Assembly (NCBI GenBank): GCA_910585865.1
Contig: CAJUGO010000001.1
Coordinates: 1-64,000, forward strand
Length of the DNA stretch: 64,000 nucleotides
Source: an uncultured Ruminococcus sp.
GTDB lineage: Bacteria; Bacillota; Clostridia; Oscillospirales; Acutalibacteraceae
Reading direction: 5' to 3'
Shown one piece after another: positions 54,479 to 63,667 of this stretch (its first letter is position 1; each line of letters starts with the position of its first letter). The notes below the pieces were generated by a model. That model did not search any database and was not told where the DNA came from. It worked only from the letters and a program-made list of their open reading frames with translations. Both the position numbers and the translations under genes were made by a program.

Positions 54479-54829
54479 ATGGAAAAAAACATTGAGGTTT
54501 CCCTGCTTTTTGATTTTTACGGCGAGCTTTTAAAACCCTCGGGAAGAAAAGCGGTTGATCTGTATTATAACGAGGATTTGTCGCTTGCAGAAATTGCCGA
54601 TGAAATGGGGATAACAAGGCAGGGAGTGCGCGACAGCATTAAGCGAAGCGAGCTTGCTCTTTTTGAATTTGAAGAGAAACTAGGGCTTTTTAAACGTTTC
54701 GGTCAGTTGGAAAACGGACTTGATGAAATTGCTGAAGCCGCACATAAAATTTTTGAACAGTCAGAAGATAAACAAATAAAAACGCTTGCACAAAATATTG
54801 AACATAAAGCAGGCGCACTTAAAGAATAA
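54479..54829 (+). CDS. ylxM: YlxM-like SRP-associated regulator
   Basis: 116 residues with a helix-turn-helix of sigma-70 region 4 type (SLAEIADEMGITRQGVRDSIKR). YlxM proteins are encoded directly before ffh, as here, and modulate the signal recognition particle in Gram-positive bacteria. The ATG is 54479-54481; a GGGGTG ribosome site is about 10 nt upstream, slightly long. Confidence 0.9.
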   Translation: MEKNIEVSLLFDFYGELLKPSGRKAVDLYYNEDLSLAEIADEMGITRQGVRDSIKRSELALFEFEEKLGLFKRFGQLENGLDEIAEAAHKIFEQSEDKQIKTLAQNIEHKAGALKE

Positions 54830-54842
54830 AAGAGGAGTTTTC

Positions 54843-56225
54843 ATGGCATTTGAAGGACTTGCGGATAAACTTAGCAACGCATTCAAAAAACTGAAAAACA
54901 AAGGTAAGCTTTCCGAAAACGATGTTAAAGAAGCAATGAGGGAGGTAAGGCTTGCACTTCTTGAAGCTGATGTAAACTATAAGGTTGCCAAGGACTTTAC
55001 CAATAAAGTCACTGAGCGTGCAGTAGGACAGGACGTAATGGAAAGTCTTACTCCCGCACAGATGGTAGTTAAAATAGTTGACGAAGAACTTACAACCCTT
55101 ATGGGAGGCGAAAATGCAAGAATAGAATTTGCATCAAAACCTCCTACGGTAATCATGCTTTGCGGCCTTCAGGGTTCAGGTAAAACAACCCACGCCGCAA
55201 AACTTGCAATGATGTTAAAAAAACAAAACAGGAATCCGCTTCTTGCGGCATGTGACATCTATCGTCCGGCAGCTATTGACCAGCTAAAGGTCGTAGGTTC
55301 AAAAGCAGGAGTACCCGTATTTGAAATGGGTACTGAAAATCCTGTTAAAATTGCAAGGGCCGCTATTAGGCAGGCAAAAGATTACGGAAATGATGTTGTA
55401 ATTTTGGATACAGCAGGCAGACTTCACATTGACGAAGCTCTTATGAATGAGCTAAAGAAAGTTAAGGCAGAAGTTAACCCCGATGAAATTTTGCTTGTAA
55501 TTGATTCAATGACCGGTCAGGATGCTGTTAATGTTGCCAAAAGCTTTAATGAGCTTCTTGATATTACCGGTGTTATTCTCACAAAGCTTGACGGCGATAC
55601 CAGAGGCGGTGCAGCACTGTCCGTAAAGGCTGTTACAGGCAGACCTATTAAATTTGCCGGAATCGGTGAAAAACTTGAAGATATCGAGGTTTTCCATCCT
55701 GACAGAATGGCAAGCCGTATCCTTGGTATGGGTGATGTTCTCACTTTGATTGAGGACGCCCAGAGCAAAATGGATCAAAAAAAGGCCGAACAGATGGCTC
55801 AGAAAATGCTGAGTAACAAATTTGACTTTAACGATCTTAACGAACAGTTTGAACAAGTTAAGAAAATGGGTCCGCTCAAAGGTATTCTTTCAAAAATTCC
55901 GGGACTTGGAAAACAGCTTGAGGATGTTGACATTGACGACAGACAGATTGACTGGGTCCAGGCAATTATAAAATCAATGACTCCCGAAGAAAGAAGCCAA
56001 CCGAGCATTATGAATCTTTCTCGCAAGCGCAGGATTGCAGCGGGTTCAGGCAGAAGCGTTGAAGAGGTTAACCGTCTTATCAAGCAGCTTGAACAAATGC
56101 AGAAAATGCTTAAGCAGATGAATTCAAAGGGCGGAAAAGGTAAAAAAAGAAAGATGAGAAATCTTCCCGGTCTTGGCGGAATGCCGATGGGAGGAATGCC
56201 CGGAGGCATGCCTCCGTTTAAGTAA
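54843..56225 (+). CDS. ffh: Signal recognition particle protein Ffh
   Basis: The SRP GTPase that targets membrane and secreted proteins. The 460 residues have an N domain, the G domain with GLQGSGKTTHAAKLA (about 107), DTAGRLHIDEALM and TKLDGDTRGGAA, and a Met-rich M domain (RKRRIAAGSGRSVEEVNRL, EQMQKMLKQM) that binds SRP RNA. It ends with the usual Gly/Met-rich tail (GGMPMGGMPGGMPPF). The start follows GAGGAG. The SRP RNA gene was not found in this window. Confidence 0.97.
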   Translation: MAFEGLADKLSNAFKKLKNKGKLSENDVKEAMREVRLALLEADVNYKVAKDFTNKVTERAVGQDVMESLTPAQMVVKIVDEELTTLMGGENARIEFASKPPTVIMLCGLQGSGKTTHAAKLAMMLKKQNRNPLLAACDIYRPAAIDQLKVVGSKAGVPVFEMGTENPVKIARAAIRQAKDYGNDVVILDTAGRLHIDEALMNELKKVKAEVNPDEILLVIDSMTGQDAVNVAKSFNELLDITGVILTKLDGDTRGGAALSVKAVTGRPIKFAGIGEKLEDIEVFHPDRMASRILGMGDVLTLIEDAQSKMDQKKAEQMAQKMLSNKFDFNDLNEQFEQVKKMGPLKGILSKIPGLGKQLEDVDIDDRQIDWVQAIIKSMTPEERSQPSIMNLSRKRRIAAGSGRSVEEVNRLIKQLEQMQKMLKQMNSKGGKGKKRKMRNLPGLGGMPMGGMPGGMPPFK

Positions 56226-56294
56226 TCAATTCATCCAATAACCATTGGAGAATATATAACATTTTATTTTATAAATTTTTAAGAGGTGTAAATT

Positions 56295-56540
56295 ATGGCA
56301 GTTAAAATCAGACTTAGAAGAATGGGTTCAAAGAAGGCTCCTTTTTACAGAGTAATTGTTGCTGACTCAAGATATCCAAGAAACGGTCGTTTCATTGAAG
56401 AAATCGGCACATACGACATTCTCAAAAAGCCTTCTGAGTTTAGCGTTGATGCAGAAGCTGTTAAAAAGTGGATTGCTAATGGTGCACAGCCGACAGATAC
56501 AGTAAAGGCTCTTCTTAAGAAGAATGGCATTATTGAATAA
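56295..56540 (+). CDS. rpsP: Ribosomal protein S16
   Basis: 81 residues. AVKIRLRRMGSKKAPFYRVIVADSR, given here as VKIRLRRMGSKKAPFY and IVADSRYPRNGRF, is the conserved S16 N-terminus. AGAGG precedes the ATG. It lies between ffh and khpA in an SRP/ribosome operon. Confidence 0.98.
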   Translation: MAVKIRLRRMGSKKAPFYRVIVADSRYPRNGRFIEEIGTYDILKKPSEFSVDAEAVKKWIANGAQPTDTVKALLKKNGIIE

Positions 56541-56566
56541 TCGCTGAGCAAGAAAGGACTTATAAA

Positions 56567-56800
56567 ATGAAGGAATTACTTGCTGTTATTGCAAAGGGTC
56601 TTGTTGACGATCCCGATTCCGTTACAGTTGATGCAGACGAACCTGCTGAGGACGGAACAACCGTATATCATATTCATGTTGCAGAAAGCGATATGGGTAG
56701 AATCATTGGAAAACAGGGCAGAATTGCTAAGGCTATCCGTACAATTGCCCGCAGTGCAGCTATCCGCAATGAAGAAAAAATTATGGTTGAAATCGACTGA
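56567..56800 (+). CDS. khpA: KH-domain RNA-binding protein KhpA
   Basis: 77 residues with the KH motif GRIIGKQGRIAKAIRTI. KhpA (YlqC) binds small RNAs and controls cell size and division with KhpB. It directly follows rpsP, its usual position, and shares the terminator downstream. Confidence 0.95.
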   Translation: MKELLAVIAKGLVDDPDSVTVDADEPAEDGTTVYHIHVAESDMGRIIGKQGRIAKAIRTIARSAAIRNEEKIMVEID

Positions 56801-56826
56801 TTTTAAAATCAATTAAAAAATCAAAA

Positions 56827-56853
56827 GGACTGTTTCATAATTTGAAACAGTCC
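56827..56853. terminator. Bidirectional terminator between khpA and the serpin gene
   Basis: GGACTGTTTCA with TGAAACAGTCC and a T run on the plus strand; T-rich also on the minus strand after the stem. Confidence 0.9.
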
Positions 56854-56896
56854 CTTTTTTATATCAAAAAGTTACTTTTGCTTTTAAACAAATACA

Positions 56897-58240
56897 CTAA
56901 AAATCTACTGTACCTATATAAACCGGTATATTACTCTCATTGTCAAGAATAAGGAAAATAAACGGTCTGTTAAATTCAAGCGTTACATCTGCTTTAACTG
57001 TCTGCTGTGTATGCTTTGACAATGCAGGCTCATCACCATTTGATTCATGCCCTCCAATTCCACAGGCGTTCACTGAAATTTTGGGAGTAATCTCATACAT
57101 AGCGTTAAATGAAAAATTATCGGTGCGCGTAAGCTCGGAAAACTCTGCACGATCGGTAAAAAGTGTATATAACCCACTGTCCTCGGCTATTGAAGTAATA
57201 TTTTCAGCATTGTTCTGTGCTGAAATTGTAAATTCAGGAATCTTTGCAGCAGCAACTTTTGAAAAGTCAATACTTTCAAAAAGATTAGAAAATTCAAGAT
57301 TTGTAAAATCAGAAATATAATCCGATAATGTAATATCCTCATTAGGAATAACCGCCATAAATTTAAGCGGTGTTTTTGAAGTGTATTTTACAACAGCCTG
57401 TGCCTTGTCGGTTTTCATATATGTTTCATTCGAGGTCATATATGTTACAGATTTATCTGTGCCCGACGATTTGAATGTTCCCTGCTCAATATCAGTTTCT
57501 GCATATGCATTAAGCCATATATCACATATGTCAGCAGCAGTCACAGAAATAAGATTTTGATCTTCATTTAAAGATGAAATAAAATTTTCAGAACCGTATT
57601 TCTTAAATCTGTTGTTTACTTTATTTAGCGCATTGGAGTCATTAAACATTAGTCTAAAAAAATCACATCCGTAATAGTCCACATCAGTCTGCATAAACTT
57701 TGTCTTTATATCGGCAGTATCGTTAGCAAACATAGCAGTATCAAATTTAACAAAGCCCTGATTTCCATTGCTTGTATCATCTCCGCTCAAGCTGTCTTTT
57801 TTGTCAGCCTGATTTGCACCCACAGCCTCTATTCGGCTTCTAAAATAAGATGAACACTGATTAATATTTTCCAAAGACAAATCTCTGCCCAAAGCATTTA
57901 TAATCTCATCGCGGGTCTCTTCAGAAGCACCGTTAGCCATAAGCCCTAGTTGAAGAGCAGTACTTGCAGGGCTGAAAACATATGAATCTTTTCCTGCATT
58001 TTTATGATAATTTCTAAACATTCTAAGTGCAAAGTCCGTTATCTCACTTGAATATGTTGTATATGAAGAGGGCGCGTCTGTAACTTTGTCATTATAGTTA
58101 AATGTTTTTGCTGAATCGGTACTGCGTGTATATTTATTAATTAAATTATCATTTTTGGAAAAGTTTTCAGAATCCGTACAGGCACAGAACACTGAAATAA
58201 TCATAAACACACTTATAATAAAAGCAATTATTTTTCTCAT
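56897..58240 (-). CDS. Serpin-family lipoprotein
   Basis: 447 residues. A lipoprotein signal peptide (MRKIIAFIISVFMIISVFCAC, lipid Cys about 20) leads to a serpin fold: FSPASTALQLGLMANGASEETRDEI (given as SPASTALQLGLMANGA), DICDIWLNAYA, KFMAVIPNED and FNRPFIFLILDNES. The hinge before the reactive loop, usually EEGTEAAAAT in inhibitors, reads NACGIGGHESNGDEPA, with no small-residue run. Inhibition of proteases by loop insertion is therefore doubtful, and a non-inhibitory role is possible. It is cell-surface anchored and has no linked protease gene. Confidence 0.85.
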   Translation of the reverse strand: MRKIIAFIISVFMIISVFCACTDSENFSKNDNLINKYTRSTDSAKTFNYNDKVTDAPSSYTTYSSEITDFALRMFRNYHKNAGKDSYVFSPASTALQLGLMANGASEETRDEIINALGRDLSLENINQCSSYFRSRIEAVGANQADKKDSLSGDDTSNGNQGFVKFDTAMFANDTADIKTKFMQTDVDYYGCDFFRLMFNDSNALNKVNNRFKKYGSENFISSLNEDQNLISVTAADICDIWLNAYAETDIEQGTFKSSGTDKSVTYMTSNETYMKTDKAQAVVKYTSKTPLKFMAVIPNEDITLSDYISDFTNLEFSNLFESIDFSKVAAAKIPEFTISAQNNAENITSIAEDSGLYTLFTDRAEFSELTRTDNFSFNAMYEITPKISVNACGIGGHESNGDEPALSKHTQQTVKADVTLEFNRPFIFLILDNESNIPVYIGTVDF

Positions 58241-58255
58241 ATTTCATATCCTCCG

Positions 58256-59380
58256 TTAATTGTTTTTACATATTTCCTGTGCAAGCCTGAATATATTTTC
58301 TGCCGAATCAGGAATATGCAATTTTTTACACTGTGCCTTCATATCATCAAGCTTTTTACTGTTATTAAGAAGCTCTATAATTTGATCTGCACCATTTTTT
58401 TTGTCAAGCATAACTGCTGCATTTTCTTTGAGAAGAAAATCAGCGTTATCCCTCTCCTGCCCCGGAAAAGCACTGTAAATTGCAAGAGGGAGTGAACATG
58501 CAAGGCTTTCCGTAACAGTAAGTCCTCCAGGTTTTGTAACAATCAAATCGGAAATATGCATATAATCTTCGACGTTTTTTACAAAATATAAAAGCTTTGT
58601 ATTATCCTGAGTCCCCATCTCATCAATAAGTTTTTCCAGGTGGGCAAACAGCTTGATATTTCTTCCTGTGATTACTATAAACTGCATATTTTTTGACTTT
58701 TGTGCAAGGCTTTTATAAAAACTTAAAACACCTGTCACACCAAATGAACCAGCCATAAGCAATACAGTCGGCACATTAGGATCGAGTCCCTCGCGCTTAC
58801 AAATTTCATTTTTGTCAAACGGCTGAGTAAACCTGTCAAATATCGGTATACCAAGAGTATGGATAATACTTCCGTCTACTCCGTAGCTTTCTTTAAGCTT
58901 TTCAGCCATCTGCGGCTCTGCAAGTACATATGCATCTATGTTAGGCACAATATATGTGCGGTGAGCGTCGTAATCCGTAACAAGACTTATAGTCTTAACA
59001 TTTGTCTTGCCCTGACGGCGAAGTTTTGAAATCATTGTTGTCACAAACGGATGACAGATTATCACAAGATCAGGTAAAAATTTCTCTATAGTATCCAATA
59101 ATCTGTCTGACATCAAAGTATTGGATCTCATGACAGCCTTGTACATAACAGTTTTGCGATCTGTAATTTTGTAGCATTTACCATACACCTTTGGTATTTT
59201 TGTCGCCATAAAATGATAACCGCCGCAAACAGTTTTATCATATATCTTACCGATAGCCTTCATTGCATCAACAACTTTAACCTCTGTCTCCGGACTTAAA
59301 TCATTAATTTTTGCTTCAAGGGCAGCTGCTGCACGCTTGTGACCGCCGCCGGTGGATGCTGTGAGAATTAATATTTTCAT
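58256..59380 (-). CDS. Processive diacylglycerol glycosyltransferase-like enzyme (GT28, MGDG-synthase/UgtP type)
   Basis: 374 residues. The N-terminus ILILTASTGGGHKRAAAALE and the C-terminal TKPGGLTVTESLACSLPLAIY are characteristic of the monogalactosyldiacylglycerol synthase/UgtP group, which moves glucose or galactose from UDP-sugar to diacylglycerol to make glycolipid anchors. Length is normal. Sugar specificity cannot be told. It lies 15 bp upstream of the serpin gene on the same strand and is probably co-transcribed. Confidence 0.88.
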   Translation of the reverse strand: MKILILTASTGGGHKRAAAALEAKINDLSPETEVKVVDAMKAIGKIYDKTVCGGYHFMATKIPKVYGKCYKITDRKTVMYKAVMRSNTLMSDRLLDTIEKFLPDLVIICHPFVTTMISKLRRQGKTNVKTISLVTDYDAHRTYIVPNIDAYVLAEPQMAEKLKESYGVDGSIIHTLGIPIFDRFTQPFDKNEICKREGLDPNVPTVLLMAGSFGVTGVLSFYKSLAQKSKNMQFIVITGRNIKLFAHLEKLIDEMGTQDNTKLLYFVKNVEDYMHISDLIVTKPGGLTVTESLACSLPLAIYSAFPGQERDNADFLLKENAAVMLDKKNGADQIIELLNNSKKLDDMKAQCKKLHIPDSAENIFRLAQEICKNN

Positions 59381-59665
59381 TTTCCTTCTCCGTTCAAAGC
59401 TTGGGCAAAGTTACCCTGAAAATTCTATACACTGTTATTATACTTTGAATTTATTTGTATTTCAACACAAATTTTATTTCAAAACCTCAAATTTTTAATT
59501 TTATATATCATTCTCATCTGTCCTTTTGTAAATTTTATTTGGTATGCTTTATCTTTTTCTAATAATACAATTAAAACAATATTATAAAATTGCATTCGAT
59601 AAATAAAAAACCGATTTCTATAAACTATCCTTCTTTGTCTGACCATTTTCGGACAATCTCTGTAA
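59381..59665. other. Non-coding stretch upstream of the glycosyltransferase gene
   Basis: AT-rich sequence. A 63-codon minus-strand frame (59479-59670) has no ribosome site and contains part of the terminator, so it is not counted. I see no other feature. Confidence 0.4.
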
Positions 59666-59703
59666 AACACAAAGGCTTCCTTGTATAAGGAAGCCTTTGT
59701 GTT
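59666..59703 (-). terminator. Terminator after the zinc-ribbon gene
   Basis: A perfect 17-bp stem (AACACAAAGGCTTCCTT and its complement, loop GTAT) followed by TTTT on the minus strand. Confidence 0.85.
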
Positions 59704-59799
59704 TAAAGAAAAAGCACTTGCGAATGCAAGTGCTCAGGCTGAGCGATAAACATCACACTCAACACTTTCAGTACAAAATATTTAATTTATAAAAATTAT

Positions 59800-60078
59800 T
59801 TATTCAGCTGATTTTCTTTTTGCAAAGCATTCGCTGCAATAATAGCTTTTTCCTTCCATTGGCTTAAAAGGAATCTTTGCAGGGCCGCCACATTCAGCGC
59901 ATACTGTTTCATGAAACTCGCGCTCGGTCTTTGCAGCGTTCTTGCGTGCCTGTCTGCATTCTTTACAACGCTGCGGCTCATTTACAAAGCCCTTTTCAGC
60001 ATAGAATTCCTGCTCGCCTGCAGTAAAAACAAATTCGTTTCCACATTCTTTGCAAATGAGTGTCTTATCTTCGTACAT
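59800..60078 (-). CDS. Zinc-ribbon protein (zf-trcl/CxxC type)
   Basis: 92 residues from ATG 60076-60078, 9 nt after GAGAGG. Two CxxC pairs in each half (CKECGNEF and CKECRQAR; CAECGGPA and CSECFAKR) form treble-clef/zinc-ribbon sites. The central QRCKECRQARK motif is the zinc-binding signature of a small family common in Clostridia. Function is unknown; nucleic-acid contact is plausible. It lies directly downstream of the sigma-factor gene on the same strand. Confidence 0.75.
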   Translation of the reverse strand: MYEDKTLICKECGNEFVFTAGEQEFYAEKGFVNEPQRCKECRQARKNAAKTEREFHETVCAECGGPAKIPFKPMEGKSYYCSECFAKRKSAE

Positions 60079-60155
60079 TAAATTTACCTCTCTTTTTTTA
60101 CCTCTCATGGTATATATTTGTGTGCCCTGTGCGGAGTTGCACCGCTTAATACTAT

Positions 60156-60743
60156 TTAGGACATATTTCCGTGACTTATCTTTCTGCGTGCTCTTTGCAG
60201 CGCATTGTCAACAGCCTTCTCGGTAACCGACAGCCTTTGAGCAATTTCTCTGTAGCTTAATCCGCTGCCGAAAAGCATAAGTACATCATACTCGTTTTTT
60301 GAAAGAGTTGCTTTTAATCTGTTGAGCACAGATTTAAGGTGTTCGCTGCAAAGCACAAATTCCTCAGGATTATGCGCCGTGTCCTCAATAGATTCACAAA
60401 CATCGTCCATCATAACAATATTTGACTGCGGGATATTGCGGTCTGCATTTGATTTGCGGATTATAGAAATAAATCTGCGTTCAACAACAACCGACATATA
60501 GCTTTTAAACGATGCCGTTCCGTTTTCATCAAAAGTCCTGCAACTGTACAAAAGTCCCAGCAGCCCTTCCTGCACAAAATCTTTTTGCTCATATCCCTGT
60601 GCAGAAAACCTGCGTGCAATAAAGCTGATTGTACCAAGATATCTCATAACAAGCTCATCAAAAGCTTTGTTATCGCCATTTCCGGCATACTGTGCAAGAA
60701 TTGTATCGGAAAACAAGCTGTAGGAATTTGCAAGTTCAGCCAT
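60156..60743 (-). CDS. Sigma-70 family factor of SigH type
   Basis: 195 residues. Region 2 (FDELVMRYLGTISFIARRF, DFVQEGLLGLLYSCRTFDE) and region 4 (LSYREIAQRLSVTEKAVDNALQRARRK) of a group 3 sigma factor; the closest resemblance is SigH, the transition-state and early sporulation factor of Firmicutes. GGGGTAGG precedes the ATG. comM starts 240 bp away on the opposite strand, but no shared control can be shown. Confidence 0.88.
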   Translation of the reverse strand: MAELANSYSLFSDTILAQYAGNGDNKAFDELVMRYLGTISFIARRFSAQGYEQKDFVQEGLLGLLYSCRTFDENGTASFKSYMSVVVERRFISIIRKSNADRNIPQSNIVMMDDVCESIEDTAHNPEEFVLCSEHLKSVLNRLKATLSKNEYDVLMLFGSGLSYREIAQRLSVTEKAVDNALQRARRKISHGNMS

Positions 60744-60900
60744 AACCTACCCCTAATACTTATTCTATATAATTAATGATATAATAAATTATTGCGAATG
60801 TCAACAACTTACTTATAATTTCTGTAAAAACGCATTATAAAAACAAAATAATTTGTGCAAAAATGTTAATTAATTGTCACATTTGCTGTTATTATGTATC

Positions 60901-60929
60901 TTGTTTTATATTTTTAAAAATGTTATAAT
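60901..60929 (+). promoter_or_regulatory. comM promoter
   Basis: TTGTTT (60901-60906), a 17-bp spacer and TATAAT (60924-60929), 50 bp upstream of the start. Confidence 0.6.
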
Positions 60930-60979
60930 TTAATATCAGTATTATAAAAAGTATTTGCCTGTTTATCGGAGGTAACATA

Positions 60980-62512
60980 ATGGTAGAAAAATGTAACAGT
61001 TTCGGCGTAAACGGAATGGACGGCTATAAAGTAGAAATTGAAGCAGCTATGCAAAACGGAATCCGAGCATTTGACATGGTTGGTCTTCCGGATGCTGCCG
61101 TCAGAGAAAGCAGAGACAGAGTGCTGAGTGCATTAAAAAACTGCGGATTTAAAATTCCTGCGTCTCACATAACCCTAAATCTTGCGCCTGCCGACATAAG
61201 AAAAGAAGGTCCAATATACGATTTGCCTATATCCATTATACTTTTGAAACTTACCGGACAGATTACATCCGATATATCAGACTGTGCATTTATTGGCGAG
61301 CTTTCTTTAAGCGGTGAAGTAAGAGGCATAAATGGCGTTCTTCCAATGGTAATCAAAGCAATGGAATGCGGTATTAAGAGGATTTTTGTTCCTGCCGCAA
61401 ATGCAAGCGAAGCTGCCGTTGCAAAAGGTATTGATGCATTTCCGGTAAAGGATATTATTCAGCTGAAAAACATTCTCAACAATCAGGAAACAGTAAAGCC
61501 TGCCTGTACAACAAACAGCAAAAATGCAAAGGAAAAGGAGATAATCCCCGATTTTTCTCAGGTTAAAGGCCAGTTTGAAGCAAAAAGGGCACTTGAAATT
61601 GCAGCTGCGGGAGGACATAACATCTTGCTTATAGGACCTCCCGGATCAGGTAAAAGCATGCTTGCAAAACGAGTTCCATCTATTCTACCCGATATGACTT
61701 TTGACGAAATGATAGAAACAACCAAAGTTCACTCAATTGCCGGTTCTCTGCAGCATGACGGTCTTATAACTACAAGACCTTTCCGCTCACCCCATCACAC
61801 TGTAACACCAGTAGGGCTTGGAGGCGGAGGTACGGGAACAATAAAGCCCGGCGAAGTATCGCTAGCAAGCAACGGTATTTTATTTCTTGATGAACTGCCA
61901 GAATTTTCACGTGCTGCACTGGAGGTTCTAAGACAGCCGATTGAGGATGGAAAAATTACAATTTCTCGTTCAGGGCAAAACTGCACATATCCGTGCTCCA
62001 TTATGGTTGTTGCCGCAATGAATCCCTGTCCGTGCGGATATTACGGTGATGAAACTCATAAATGCAGTTGTTCGGAAGTTAAAATAAGGCGGTATCTTAA
62101 CAGGATATCCGGACCGCTGCTGGATCGCTTTGATATTCATGTAGAAGTTCCCCCGGTTAAATTTCAAGAACTTAGAAGTTCAGAACTCACCGAAACATCG
62201 GCTGAAATTAAAAAACGAGTTAACAAAGCAAGAAAAATACAAAATGAAAGGTTTTACGGTACAAAAATTCAGTGTAACGCCAAGATAGATGCGGACAACT
62301 TTGAAAAAGTCTGCATAATTGACAAGGATGCAGAGCAAACCTTAAAAAATGCGTTTGAAAGTCTTGGGCTTACAGCAAGAGCTTATGACAGAGTTCTGAA
62401 GGTTTCACGCACAATAGCTGATCTTGAGGAATCGGAAATCATCCGTTCTGAACATGTTCTTGAAGCTGTACAGTACCGCAGTCTTGACCGAAAATACTGG
62501 CAGCTCGGTTAA
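60980..62512 (+). CDS. comM: ComM/YifB-like Mg-chelatase family AAA ATPase
   Basis: 510 residues. An N-terminal Lon-protease-like S5 fold (GLPDAAVRESRDRVLSALKN) precedes the AAA+ domain with Walker A LIGPPGSGKSMLAKR, Walker B LFLDELPEFSR, the zinc-like MNPCPCGYYGD and sensor RISGPLLDRFDIHVEV. ComM is a hexameric helicase promoting branch migration during natural transformation; in Clostridia its role is less certain. The GGAGG site is ideal. GNAT gene follows. Confidence 0.95.
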   Translation: MVEKCNSFGVNGMDGYKVEIEAAMQNGIRAFDMVGLPDAAVRESRDRVLSALKNCGFKIPASHITLNLAPADIRKEGPIYDLPISIILLKLTGQITSDISDCAFIGELSLSGEVRGINGVLPMVIKAMECGIKRIFVPAANASEAAVAKGIDAFPVKDIIQLKNILNNQETVKPACTTNSKNAKEKEIIPDFSQVKGQFEAKRALEIAAAGGHNILLIGPPGSGKSMLAKRVPSILPDMTFDEMIETTKVHSIAGSLQHDGLITTRPFRSPHHTVTPVGLGGGGTGTIKPGEVSLASNGILFLDELPEFSRAALEVLRQPIEDGKITISRSGQNCTYPCSIMVVAAMNPCPCGYYGDETHKCSCSEVKIRRYLNRISGPLLDRFDIHVEVPPVKFQELRSSELTETSAEIKKRVNKARKIQNERFYGTKIQCNAKIDADNFEKVCIIDKDAEQTLKNAFESLGLTARAYDRVLKVSRTIADLEESEIIRSEHVLEAVQYRSLDRKYWQLG

Positions 62513-62577
62513 AATTTATATTTAAACTTAGACTAATTAACTTTTGCCTGTTTAAATTCAAAGGAATGAAAACAATT

Positions 62578-63339
62578 ATGACGAACAGCGAAATATTAAA
62601 TATTGCAATGCAGCAATCAGCATATGATTTAAATTGCAAACCCGATGACTTTTTAAAAGAAGAAAACATAGTAACTGTTTCAAAAAGCAACCCCAAAGCA
62701 CGAAAATATGTTGAATTGCCGTTTGAATGCAATCTTGTAAGCTATGGAAATAATATTGTTGCTTCAATACAGGATAATTTGAGAGAAATTGTCAGTGACT
62801 ATATAAATAAATATCCTTCTTATCGTTGTTATGAAACACCCAATATACAAATACTAGACGACAAACTTCGTCCGCATAATCTTAAACTGTGCTTTATGGC
62901 AGAATTTTATCTTCCGGATATCAACAGTCTCAAAGCACTTGACTGTGACTATGAACTTAGAGTCCTTCACAGCCGTGACTTTAACTATTTATACACTCCC
63001 CAATGGAGCAACGCGCTATGTTTCGACAGAAAACACCTGGACATCCTCGGCATCGGCGCATATGAAAACGACAGACTGATAGGTTTAGCAGGATGCTCTG
63101 CTGACTGTGATACTATGTGGCAGATTGGAGTAGATGTATTGCCTGAATACCGCAGACAAGGAATTGCCTCTGCTCTCACAAGCCGGCTTGCACTTAAAAT
63201 TCTTGACTTGAACAAGGTTCCGTTTTACTGCGCCGCATGGTCAAATATTAAATCTTCACGAAATGCAATTAAAAGCGGCTTTCGCCCTGCCTGGACAGAG
63301 TTGACTGCAAAAAGTATGGACTTTATTGCAAAAATGTAA
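62578..63339 (+). CDS. GNAT-family N-acetyltransferase
   Basis: 253 residues from ATG 62578 (AAAGGA is 12 nt upstream; the earlier ATG 62566 directly touches that site, so the start is uncertain). The acetyl-CoA loop VLPEYRRQGIASALTSRLALK (shown as EYRRQGIASALTSRL) at about 200 and the preceding GIGAYENDRLIGLAGCS beta strands define the GNAT fold. The N-terminal 120 residues are helical and not clearly part of the catalytic fold. The acceptor is unknown. Confidence 0.8.
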   Translation: MTNSEILNIAMQQSAYDLNCKPDDFLKEENIVTVSKSNPKARKYVELPFECNLVSYGNNIVASIQDNLREIVSDYINKYPSYRCYETPNIQILDDKLRPHNLKLCFMAEFYLPDINSLKALDCDYELRVLHSRDFNYLYTPQWSNALCFDRKHLDILGIGAYENDRLIGLAGCSADCDTMWQIGVDVLPEYRRQGIASALTSRLALKILDLNKVPFYCAAWSNIKSSRNAIKSGFRPAWTELTAKSMDFIAKM

Positions 63340-63364
63340 AGATTAGTTTTAATCAATATAAATC

Positions 63365-63394
63365 TCGACAAAATGTAACAATTTGTGTTATACT
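63365..63394 (+). promoter_or_regulatory. Promoter of the DUF1858-trmK unit
   Basis: TCGACA (63365-63370), an 18-bp spacer and TATACT (63389-63394), 75 bp upstream of the start codon. Confidence 0.5.
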
Positions 63395-63469
63395 AATAAA
63401 TGATACGATGCAAATAATAAAGTGTCAGTATTATAATATTGTACAAAATTAAACTTGGAGGTATTTATA

Positions 63470-63667
63470 ATGGAAATTACTAAAAAATCAATTATCGGTG
63501 ATGTTCTTGACAAATATCCGGAAACAGCAGAGCTTTTCTTCAGCATTGGAATGCACTGTCTCGGCTGTCCTGCTTCACGCGGGGAAACAATTGAAGAAGC
63601 TTGCATGGTGCATGGTGCAGATGTTGACGCACTTATTGCTTCGCTCAATCAGGCTGTAAGCAAATGA
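63470..63667 (+). CDS. DUF1858 small protein
   Basis: 65 residues from ATG 63470, 7 nt after GGAGG. MEITKKSIIGDVLDKYPETAELFF is the DUF1858 start (shown: KKSIIGDVLDKYPETA), and GMHCLGCPASRGETIEEAC the Cys-x-x-Cys end with conserved Gly. Family members often sit with hybrid-cluster or redox proteins and may bind a metal. It overlaps the trmK start by 4 nt (ATGA), so the two are translationally coupled. Confidence 0.9.
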   Translation: MEITKKSIIGDVLDKYPETAELFFSIGMHCLGCPASRGETIEEACMVHGADVDALIASLNQAVSK

